This document shows, piece after piece, positions 1 through 6,303 of a DNA stretch of 34,600 nucleotides (the first letter of the stretch is position 1; each line of letters opens with the position of its first letter). The position numbers and the translations under genes are program-made. The stretch comes from Acidobacteriota bacterium (GTDB taxonomy: Bacteria > Acidobacteriota > Thermoanaerobaculia > Thermoanaerobaculales > Thermoanaerobaculaceae). The stretch covers positions 1-34,600 of the forward strand of contig SCRJ01000072.1 in the NCBI GenBank assembly GCA_004298115.1, in the 5' to 3' direction. The notes below the pieces were generated by a model, which did not search any database, was not told where the DNA came from, and worked only from the letters and a program-made list of their open reading frames with translations.

Positions 1-13
1 GCTCTTCCGATCT
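1..13. other. Illumina adapter remnant (left end)
   Basis: The first 13 bases, GCTCTTCCGATCT, are the 3' end of the standard Illumina adapter. The mirror-image copy sits at the other end of the window, both pointing inward. These bases are a library artefact, not genome, and should be trimmed before any database submission or comparison. Confidence 0.95.
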
Positions 14-59
14 TGAACTCGTCCGGGGTCATGTGGTAGCTCGCCCGGGGAACTTCCAT
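14..59 (-). CDS. 5' end of a truncated gene, possibly PLP-dependent decarboxylase
   Basis: An ATG at 59-57 on the minus strand opens a frame that runs into the adapter. The visible residues are MEVPRASYHMTPDEFK. A purine-rich stretch (GAGGGGGGTGGG) just upstream could serve as ribosome site. The segment MTPDEF resembles the N-terminus of group II PLP-dependent amino acid decarboxylases, which often begin with M-T-P-E-E-F, but fifteen codons are too few for a firm call. A second possible start is the internal ATG at 32-30. The gene lies in the same direction as nadA, 94 bases downstream of its stop. No terminator with a T-rich tail is visible between them. Confidence 0.4.
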
Positions 60-153
60 GTTCCCACCCCCCTCGCCCGGCGCTGCCCGTCCCCGCGCCC
101 GCCGGCGCGAAAACCCACGCTACCACTCCGGGCCGCCTCCCGACAGCCCGGCT

Positions 154-1164
154 TCAGGGCGAGGGGGCCGCGGCCATCTCGAGCATCCGTTCGAGGGGTT
201 TGCGGGCCGCGACGCGGAGATCCTCCGGCAGCTCGAGTCGCGGGCCGCCGTCGCGCAGACAGGCGTGGAGGTTCTCCAGCGTGTTGCGGCGCATGTGCGG
301 GCAGACGTTGCACCCGCACTCCCCGGCCCCGCCGGGGACCGGGATGAAGCGCTTTCCCGGGGCGAGCCTCTCCATCTGGTGGATGATCCCCGGCTCGGTG
401 GCGATCAGGAACTCCGCCGCGGGACTCTGCTGCACGTAGCGCAGGATCGAGGTGGTCGAGCCGACGTGGTCCGCTTGCCGCAGGATGGCCTCGGGGCACT
501 CCGGGTGCGCGGCCACGAGCGCGCCCGGATGCAGGGTCTTGAGCTCCGCCAGCGCCTTCTCGGAAAACTGCTCGTGCACGATGCAGGTCCCCGGCCAGAG
601 GACCATCGTCCGCCCGAGCTTGCGCTCCAGGTACGCGCCGAGGTGGCGGTCGGGCGCGAAGAGGATCGCGGTGTCGGCCGGGACCTGGCGCAGGATGCGC
701 TCGGCCGACGACGAGGTCACGATGACGTCGGAGAGCGCCTTCACCGCCGCGGAGCAGTTGATGTACGTCGCCGCGAACGCCCCGGGGTGCTCGGCACGCC
801 AGCGAGCGTACGCCTCCGGCGGGCACGACTCCTCGAGCGAGCAGCCCGCCTCGAGGTCGGGGATCAGGACCTCGGCCGCCGGGTTCAGGATCTTCGCCAC
901 CTCCGCCATGAAGCGCACCCCGCAGAAGACGATCACCTTCGCCTGGGCCCGTTGCGCCGCGCGGGCCAGCTCGAGGGAATCGCCGACGAAGTCGGCCAGA
1001 TCCTGGATCTCGGGATCCTGATAGTAGTGCGCCAGCAGGATCGCGCCGCGCTCGCGCTTGAGGCGGAGAATCTCCTCGCCGAGCGCCGCACCCGCAGGGG
1101 TCGCGCCAACCGCGTCGGTGGGCCGAACAGGCATCGTCGCTGATGTCAACGTGGGCTGCGGCAT
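154..1164 (-). CDS. nadA: Quinolinate synthase NadA
   Basis: Condenses iminoaspartate with dihydroxyacetone phosphate to quinolinate, the second step of de novo NAD synthesis, in the cytoplasm. The 336-aa product has the three-fold repeated NadA architecture. Its three [4Fe-4S] ligands are recognisable: Cys81 (FCGVRF), Cys194 (WPGTCIVHE) and Cys288 (GCNVCPHM). The segment AHYYQDPEIQD near residue 45 is the usual substrate-binding N-terminal motif. The length is normal for the short-form family. The start is ATG at 1164, 18 bases after the pepP stop, with only a weak purine stretch in front; an internal Met at residue 11 is an alternative but has no ribosome site either. nadB and nadC are not in the window. 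It is the last complete gene of the minus-strand run. Confidence 0.95.
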   Translation of the reverse strand: MPQPTLTSATMPVRPTDAVGATPAGAALGEEILRLKRERGAILLAHYYQDPEIQDLADFVGDSLELARAAQRAQAKVIVFCGVRFMAEVAKILNPAAEVLIPDLEAGCSLEESCPPEAYARWRAEHPGAFAATYINCSAAVKALSDVIVTSSSAERILRQVPADTAILFAPDRHLGAYLERKLGRTMVLWPGTCIVHEQFSEKALAELKTLHPGALVAAHPECPEAILRQADHVGSTTSILRYVQQSPAAEFLIATEPGIIHQMERLAPGKRFIPVPGGAGECGCNVCPHMRRNTLENLHACLRDGGPRLELPEDLRVAARKPLERMLEMAAAPSP

Positions 1165-1182
1165 CCCTGTTCCCGTCCCGGC

Positions 1183-2487
1183 CTAGCGGCGGGCCACCAT
1201 CGCCTCGACCGCCGCCGCGTCGCGCGGCAGCCCGGCGGAGAGGTTCTCGGCGCCGCCGTCCGTGATCAGGTAGTCGTCCTCGACGCGGATGCCGACGCCC
1301 TCGGCGGGCAGGTAGACGCCGGGTTCGACGGTCACCACCATCCCGGCTTCCAGCACCGGCCCCTCGCCGCCGGCGTCGTGCGCCTCGAGGCCGAGGAAGT
1401 GCCCGAGCCCGTGGATGAAGAAGTTGCCGAGCGTCCGCCCGCCGTCCCCCGCCACCGCGCTCCCCTCGAGCGCCGCGAACGCCGCCTTGCGCGCGGCGGC
1501 GATCGTCGAGCCCGGTTTCAGCGTCGCGGCTGCGGCCTCGTACGCGCCCAGCACCGCCCCGTAGAGCTGCCGCTGCCGCGGCGTGAACGCGCCGCTGGCC
1601 GGGAATGTGCGCGTGAGGTCGCCGCAGTAGTACCCGTGGCGGGCCCCGATGTCCACGACCACGAGTTCGCCGTCGCCGAGCACGCCGAGGTTGGCGTCGT
1701 AATGGAGGACGCATCCCGCCTGCCCCGAGCCGACGATCGGCGGGAACGACCAGCCCTCGGCGCCGGCCGCGCGCAGCGCGGCGAACGCCGCGCCTTCCAC
1801 CTCACCCTCGGTCCGCCCGGGCCCCACCGTGGCGGCGGCCGCCCGCATCGCGGCGACGGTGGCCGCCACCGCCTTGCGCAGCAGCGCGATCTCCCCGCTC
1901 GACTTGCGCAGCCGCAGGTCGGCCAGCACCGGGGCCAGATCGCGGACCGCGAAGCTCGGCAGCCGGTCGCGCAAGCCCTGCGCCATTCTCTGCTCCGGCG
2001 TGAGCTCCCCGGTCGCCGAACCGCCCAGCACCACCCACAGCGCCCCGCCGGCCTGCAAGGCGCCGGCGATGCGGTCCATGTAGCCCGGGACGCCCCGGCG
2101 CCGGGCGTCGACGACCGCTTCGGTGGCGTCGCGGTCGCCGACCTCTGCGAACCCCAGCGCGAGCGCCGCCTCCTCCCCGGGGCCGAACTTCGGCCCGGTC
2201 CAGGCCTCGAGCGCCGGGCGCCGCGCCGGAAGCAACAGCGCCTCGTGCTCCTTTGCGAGCAGCAGAACCGCGCCCGGCAGCTCCACGCCCGTGAGGTAGA
2301 AGAAACCCGGTTCCTGACGGAACGTCCCGACGTCGCCGTACCCGCGCGCATCGCTGGCGCCGAGCACGACCGCGACGTCCCCCGGCTCGAGGCGCGCGCG
2401 CACCGACTCACGGCGCGCGCGGTACGCTTCGGGCGGCTCGACTTCGGCGGCGTACTGGCCGCCGCGAAACACTCGTTCCTCGATCAT
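1183..2487 (-). CDS. pepP: Xaa-Pro aminopeptidase, M24B family
   Basis: A 434-aa metallopeptidase that removes an N-terminal residue from peptides with proline in second position. The N-terminal domain (about residues 15-180, including FFYLTGVELPGA) is the aminopeptidase P type. The C-terminal pita-bread domain carries the five dinuclear metal ligands in order: Asp in VVDIGAR, Asp in GDLTRTF, His in GLGHFLGLE, Glu in VEPGVYLP and Glu in IRVEDDYLI. There is no signal peptide, so it is cytoplasmic. The ATG start at 2487 has a clear GGAGG six bases upstream. It follows pgsA after 60 bases and precedes nadA by 18 bases, so it probably shares their transcript, possibly with its own promoter in the 60-base gap, where I could not pick a convincing one. 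Confidence 0.93.
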   Translation of the reverse strand: MIEERVFRGGQYAAEVEPPEAYRARRESVRARLEPGDVAVVLGASDARGYGDVGTFRQEPGFFYLTGVELPGAVLLLAKEHEALLLPARRPALEAWTGPKFGPGEEAALALGFAEVGDRDATEAVVDARRRGVPGYMDRIAGALQAGGALWVVLGGSATGELTPEQRMAQGLRDRLPSFAVRDLAPVLADLRLRKSSGEIALLRKAVAATVAAMRAAAATVGPGRTEGEVEGAAFAALRAAGAEGWSFPPIVGSGQAGCVLHYDANLGVLGDGELVVVDIGARHGYYCGDLTRTFPASGAFTPRQRQLYGAVLGAYEAAAATLKPGSTIAAARKAAFAALEGSAVAGDGGRTLGNFFIHGLGHFLGLEAHDAGGEGPVLEAGMVVTVEPGVYLPAEGVGIRVEDDYLITDGGAENLSAGLPRDAAAVEAMVARR

Positions 2488-2547
2488 GCCAATCCTCCAG
2501 CGGCCTCTCGGACGAACCCCGCGGCCGGGCCCGGCGGCCGCGCCGTC

Positions 2548-3267
2548 CTAGCGGCGCTCGTCATCGTGGATCGCTTCGATCGTGAGCGCGGCTCGCCTGA
2601 CGTAGTCCGCGCCAGAGATCACCGTGAACGCCATGGCGATGTAGAAGCACGCGAGCAGCGCCCGTTCGGGCACCGGCGTCACGTTGGCGACCAGGACGGC
2701 GGCGACCGTCAGGATGTGCAGAAACGTGGTCCACTTCCCCCAGAGCGACGGCGGAAACTCGCGCACTCCCGCTCCCAGGTAGAGCAGGAGCGCCACGAGG
2801 ACGATCAGGAAATCACGCGAAAGGGCCATCACGGTGAGCCAGAGCGGCATCCTCACGGCGCCGGGGACCGGGAGCGTGAGGGCGACGTACGCCGTCACCA
2901 GCAGCGTCTTGTCCGCGATCGGGTCGAGGTAGCTGCCCAGCAGCGAGCGCATCCCGAGGAGGCGCGCGATCAGCCCGTCGAGAGCGTCGGAGATCCCCGC
3001 GGCGACGAAGATGCCCAAGGCGAGCCGGTGGTTGCCCTCCAGGATCGCGAGCACGAAGAACGGCGTGAGCGCCAGGCGGATCAGGGTGATGCCGTTGGGG
3101 ATCGTGAACGGCCGCAGCGCCGCCCGCACCTCCTGCGCCGCCCGTTGCGCGACGGCGCCCGCTCGCACCCCGGTTCGCTCGCCGCCCCTGCTCCCGTCCG
3201 CGGACGCGGCGTCGCGCTCGCCCGCCGCCGGGACGGGGCCGTTGCGGCCGTCGCCGGACGCGCTCAC
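2548..3267 (-). CDS. pgsA: CDP-diacylglycerol-glycerol-3-phosphate 3-phosphatidyltransferase
   Basis: Integral inner-membrane enzyme that makes phosphatidylglycerol phosphate from CDP-diacylglycerol and glycerol-3-phosphate. The complete CDP-alcohol phosphotransferase signature D-x2-DG-x2-AR-x8-G-x3-D-x3-D is present (Asp94, Asp97, Gly98, Ala101, Arg102, Gly111, Asp115, Asp119), with about five to six hydrophobic segments. I place the start at GTG 3267, which overlaps the stop of the Crp-family gene as GTGA and has GGAGG seven bases upstream. That gives 239 aa with an unusual hydrophilic N-terminal tail of about 50 residues, rich in Ala, Gly and Arg, before the usual FTIPNGITLIR beginning. 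A later GTG (near residue 34 or 47) could be the true start if that tail is not translated. Other CDP-alcohol phosphotransferases share the signature, so the exact acceptor is inferred from overall similarity. Confidence 0.88.
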   Translation of the reverse strand: MSASGDGRNGPVPAAGERDAASADGSRGGERTGVRAGAVAQRAAQEVRAALRPFTIPNGITLIRLALTPFFVLAILEGNHRLALGIFVAAGISDALDGLIARLLGMRSLLGSYLDPIADKTLLVTAYVALTLPVPGAVRMPLWLTVMALSRDFLIVLVALLLYLGAGVREFPPSLWGKWTTFLHILTVAAVLVANVTPVPERALLACFYIAMAFTVISGADYVRRAALTIEAIHDDERR

Positions 3268-3947
3268 TCCGCCGCCTCCGAGAGGACCGACTCCTTGAGG
3301 TAACTCATCTTCCCCTCGTTGACGACGAGCCCCCGCTGTTCCAGGTCGTTCATCAGACGGGTCACGGTCTCGCGCGAGGTGCCGATCGTGTTGGCGATGT
3401 CCTGATGCGTCGGCCGGCGTACCGCCACCCAGCCGTTCCCGAGGATCTGGCCGTGCTGCTTGGCGAGGTTGATGAAGTAGCGGGCGAGCCGCCCGACGAC
3501 GTCGAGCGTCGCCAGCGATTCCATCTGCGCGTTCGACCGGCGCAAGCGTAGCGACAGCTCGCGGAGCAGCTTGCGGGCGATGGTCGGGTGCTGCTCGAGG
3601 AGCCGCTCGAAATCGGCGCGCCGGATGCGGTAGGCGACCGTCGCGAGCTGCGCCACGACGCTCGCGGAGCGGGTCGCGTCGTCGAGCAGGGCCATCTCCC
3701 CGAAGAACTGGCCGGGCCCGAGCGTGGCCAGGATCAGCTCCTTGCCGCCCGCCGAGGAGACGCACACCTTGACTCTCCCGCTCGCGACCACGTAGAAGCT
3801 GTCGGCCGGTTCGTGCGCTGCGAAGACCACCTCGTCCCGCTGGAACTCCTGGCGCTCCGCGGCCCGGGCGAGGGCCTCGAGTTCCTGCGGTTCGAGCTCG
3901 CCGAAAAGTGAAGCCTTGCCGATCAGGTCGGTCAACGCTGCGCACAT
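3264..3947 (-). CDS. Crp/Fnr-family transcription regulator
   Basis: A 227-aa protein with an N-terminal cyclic-nucleotide-binding beta-roll (about residues 15-125) and a C-terminal winged helix. The phosphate-binding cassette GQFFGEMALLDDATRSASV contains Glu84, Arg93 and Ser94, the residues that contact cAMP in E. coli CRP, so a cyclic nucleotide ligand is plausible. The Fnr-type N-terminal cysteine cluster is absent. The recognition helix has the CRP-like SRETVTRL (191-198). The ATG at 3947 is chosen because GAGGGGGG lies just upstream and the beta-roll follows directly; the longer upstream frame is only the antisense-free extension inside the TPR gene. It overlaps the TPR lipoprotein gene by 16 bases and pgsA by 4. 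Targets cannot be read from the window. Confidence 0.9.
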   Translation of the reverse strand: MCAALTDLIGKASLFGELEPQELEALARAAERQEFQRDEVVFAAHEPADSFYVVASGRVKVCVSSAGGKELILATLGPGQFFGEMALLDDATRSASVVAQLATVAYRIRRADFERLLEQHPTIARKLLRELSLRLRRSNAQMESLATLDVVGRLARYFINLAKQHGQILGNGWVAVRRPTHQDIANTIGTSRETVTRLMNDLEQRGLVVNEGKMSYLKESVLSEAAE

Positions 3948-5155
3948 GGGTCCCCCCCCTCGCCCGCGACCCGCCTTACCAGGTCGGCCGCCGTCCGGCC
4001 GTCCACGGCCTCCGGCAGTTGCAGGCACCCCTGCTCACCGCCTCCGCACCAGCGCGGCGCCGGTCGTCCCAGCGCCGTCGCCAGGCGGTCCAGCACGGCG
4101 GCCAGCTCCCCCGGCGACACCACCCGGTTGGGGGCGAACCGCCGGGCGATCGCGTCGCCCGGGATCACGCCGGCGCGTGCCACGACGACGATGTCGCGCC
4201 GCTCCTGTAGCTGCACCACGTCCTCGAACACCGGCACGGCGCCGGCGGCCTTTCCCGCCAGCCCCGGCGCCTCCCAGGCGATGATCGCCGCCAGCCCCGC
4301 GCGTCGCAGCGGCCGCGCCGAGAGCGCCCGGGTCAGGTACGGGGGCGCGTCGCTCAGTCGTAACCGCCTCCGCGCTTCGGCGATCAGCTCGCAACGGTTC
4401 GGGGTGTCGGCCGGCAGCCGGTTGTAGAACTCGAGCGCCAAATCCCACTGGCCGAGCGCCTGTGCCACGTTCCCTTTCAGCTCGAGACCCTCCGCCGTGT
4501 CCGGCAGTCCCGGCACCAACCCGGCCGCGCCGCGGCTGTCGTGCAACGCGAGCAGCGCGCGAACGGCGAGGGTCCTGCCGGTGACGACCCCGGGGGCGAC
4601 CTCGAGCGCCTCGCGGGCGCGCGCCAGGGCGCCGGCGGCGTCACCCGACTGCAGCAACGCGCGGCCCCGACTGACCAGCTCGCCGACCACGGTACCCTCG
4701 AGCTCAACGGCCACCGGTCCCCACCCCGCATCGGGCTGCAGGCGCGCCGCGGTGCGCGCCGCGGGCAGCGCAGCCCGCGCGTCACCTTGGCGCCGCGCGG
4801 CCACGACCACGAGGCCCCACGCCGACCCATAGCCGGGGTTCGCCGCAGCGAGCGCCTCGGCTTGCCCGAGCACCGCTTCGCCCTGCAGGAAGCGCAGCTC
4901 GAGCTCGGCGAGCGCGCGCACGGGGTGGCCTTCGGGCAGCAGCCGCAGCCTCTCCTCGCCCTTCGCCGCCTGGCCGCTCTCGGCGGCTGCAACCGCCGCG
5001 CGGGCCGCTTCGAGCTGGGCCGGAGTCAGAGCCGCGCCCGCCAGCGGCGGTCCGGTCGGATCCGGCATCCGGCGGATCGGCGGCGGCGCGGTGCTGCGGC
5101 ACGCGGCGAGGACCACCATCGCCGCCAGGGCGAGCCTACTCCTCGTTCTGCGCAA
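3932..5155 (-). CDS. TPR-repeat lipoprotein, function unknown
   Basis: A 407-aa protein starting with a type II signal peptide: basic MRRTRSR, a hydrophobic stretch and the lipobox LAAC with the lipidated Cys19. The mature part is Ala/Leu-rich with several tetratricopeptide-like helical pairs (about residues 45-260). The C-terminal third (about 270-400) is a different, mixed domain with two Cys near WCGGGEQGC. It is probably anchored to the inner leaflet of the outer membrane as a protein-binding scaffold, but no specific function is recognised. The start is TTG at 5155, supported by GGGGAG just upstream and by the signal peptide beginning there. It overlaps hfq by 20 bases and the Crp-family gene by 16, so its synthesis is likely coupled to theirs. 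Confidence 0.75.
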   Translation of the reverse strand: MRRTRSRLALAAMVVLAACRSTAPPPIRRMPDPTGPPLAGAALTPAQLEAARAAVAAAESGQAAKGEERLRLLPEGHPVRALAELELRFLQGEAVLGQAEALAAANPGYGSAWGLVVVAARRQGDARAALPAARTAARLQPDAGWGPVAVELEGTVVGELVSRGRALLQSGDAAGALARAREALEVAPGVVTGRTLAVRALLALHDSRGAAGLVPGLPDTAEGLELKGNVAQALGQWDLALEFYNRLPADTPNRCELIAEARRRLRLSDAPPYLTRALSARPLRRAGLAAIIAWEAPGLAGKAAGAVPVFEDVVQLQERRDIVVVARAGVIPGDAIARRFAPNRVVSPGELAAVLDRLATALGRPAPRWCGGGEQGCLQLPEAVDGRTAADLVRRVAGEGGDPCAQR

Positions 5156-5393
5156 GGTGCTCCCCGTCGCCGCGGGCGAGGCAGACGGTGGCGATCGCGT
5201 GCTTGTAGACGAGATGCTCGAGCCCGTGACTCTCCACGATCAGGGCGTAGCGGTCGAACCGCCGGAGGACGCCGGTCACCCGCTTGCCGGTGAGGAGATA
5301 GACGTGGATCGGACGCCCATCCCGCCGCAAGGCGTAGAAGAAGCTGTCCTGCACGTTGACGCCGACCTTAGACCGCTCCTGTCCCTGTTCCAC
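5136..5393 (-). CDS. hfq: RNA chaperone Hfq
   Basis: An 85-aa Sm-like protein that forms hexamers and pairs small RNAs with mRNAs. It aligns with E. coli Hfq without gaps. QD-F (Gln15, Asp16, Phe18), the rim arginines Arg23 and Arg24, Tyr32 of the distal face and the Sm2 motif YKHAI (63-67) are all kept. E. coli Gln41 and Phe42 are replaced by Arg and Tyr (FDRY). The C-terminal tail is short and acidic (GEHLAQNEE). The start is GTG 5393 with GGAGG six bases upstream. It lies directly after miaA, the classic miaA-hfq order, overlapping its end by 26 bases. Confidence 0.94.
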   Translation of the reverse strand: MEQGQERSKVGVNVQDSFFYALRRDGRPIHVYLLTGKRVTGVLRRFDRYALIVESHGLEHLVYKHAIATVCLARGDGEHLAQNEE

Positions 5394-6303
5394 CGCGCGC
5401 CTCCCCTCGGGCGACCGCCTCGGCCAGCAGCTCGTCGCCGCTGCCGGCCAGCCACTGCACGCCCTTCTCCCCCCGCAACCACGTCAACTGCCGCTTGGCC
5501 AGCTTCCTGGTCGCCGCCGCCGCCGCCGCGACCGCCGTGATCACCGTCAACTCGCCGGCCAGCAGCCGGCACGATTCCCGGTAACCGATCGCCTTGAGGG
5601 CGTGAGCGTTCGGCGACAGACCGCCGGCCAGAAGCCCGCGCACCTCGTCGACGAGTCCGGCGGCGAACATCTGTTTCACCCTCGTCTCAATCCTAGCATG
5701 AAGCTCCGCCCGAGCCGGAGCGATGCCGAGCAACGTGAAACGATAGCGTGGATTACGCCTCGGGTGCTCGTGCCAGAGATCACTCATTGGGCGACCGGCG
5801 GTCAGGCAGACCTCGAGCGCCCGCAACGTGCGCTGACGGTCGTTGGCCGCGATGCGCGCCGCCGCCGCGGGGTCCAGTCCGGCCAGACGCAACCGCATCG
5901 CGCCGGGGTCGCGCTCCCACTCGCGTTCGAGCTCCTCCCGCAGCGCGGCGTCTTTCGGCGGCTCGGGGAACAGACCGTGCAGCAGCGCCCGCACGTAGAA
6001 GTGCGTTCCTCCCACCACCACCGGGACGCGGCCCCGGTCGCGGATGTCGGCGATCGCGGCGTCGGCGTCGCGCACGAACATCCCGGCGGAGTAACGCTCG
6101 GCCGGGTCCGCCACGTCGATGAGGTGGTGAGGGACCAGCCCGCGCAGCCGGGCGTCCGGCTTGGCCGTGCCGATGTCCAAGCCGCGGTAGACGGCGAACG
6201 CGTCGGCCGACACCACCTCCCCGCCGACCCGCCGCGCGTACGCCACGCCCAGAGCCGTCTTTCCCGATGCCGTCGGACCCACGATCACGATCAGCTCAGC
6301 CAC
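5368..6303 (-). CDS. miaA: tRNA dimethylallyltransferase MiaA
   Basis: Transfers the dimethylallyl group to N6 of A37 in tRNAs reading codons that begin with U. The 311-aa protein has the P-loop GPTASGKT (9-16), the SADAFAVYRGLDIGTAKPD segment, the VVVGGTHFYVRALLHGL motif and the C-terminal KAIGYRE and KRQLTWLRGE motifs of the family. In the SADSMQVYR motif, Ser and Gln are replaced (SADAFAVYR), a small deviation. The GTG start at 6303 overlaps the comEC stop by 8 bases, with GGAGG about ten bases upstream. It is followed by hfq, as in many Gram-negative genomes. Confidence 0.94.
   Translation of the reverse strand: MAELIVIVGPTASGKTALGVAYARRVGGEVVSADAFAVYRGLDIGTAKPDARLRGLVPHHLIDVADPAERYSAGMFVRDADAAIADIRDRGRVPVVVGGTHFYVRALLHGLFPEPPKDAALREELEREWERDPGAMRLRLAGLDPAAAARIAANDRQRTLRALEVCLTAGRPMSDLWHEHPRRNPRYRFTLLGIAPARAELHARIETRVKQMFAAGLVDEVRGLLAGGLSPNAHALKAIGYRESCRLLAGELTVITAVAAAAAATRKLAKRQLTWLRGEKGVQWLAGSGDELLAEAVARGEARGGTGTGAV

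Noticed and set aside
1..8. Restriction-type site GCTCTTC at the left end as a cloning scar
   Set aside because: The full 13-base match to the Illumina adapter, mirrored at the other end, explains it better.
1378..3303. Plus-strand frames opposite pepP, pgsA and the regulator gene
   Set aside because: Charged, low-complexity translations lying opposite genes with complete catalytic motifs; no ribosome sites.
2548..3945. Possible fusion of the Crp-family gene with pgsA
   Set aside because: The long frame reads the regulator gene out of frame before entering pgsA; the GTGA overlap with a good ribosome site explains two separate genes.
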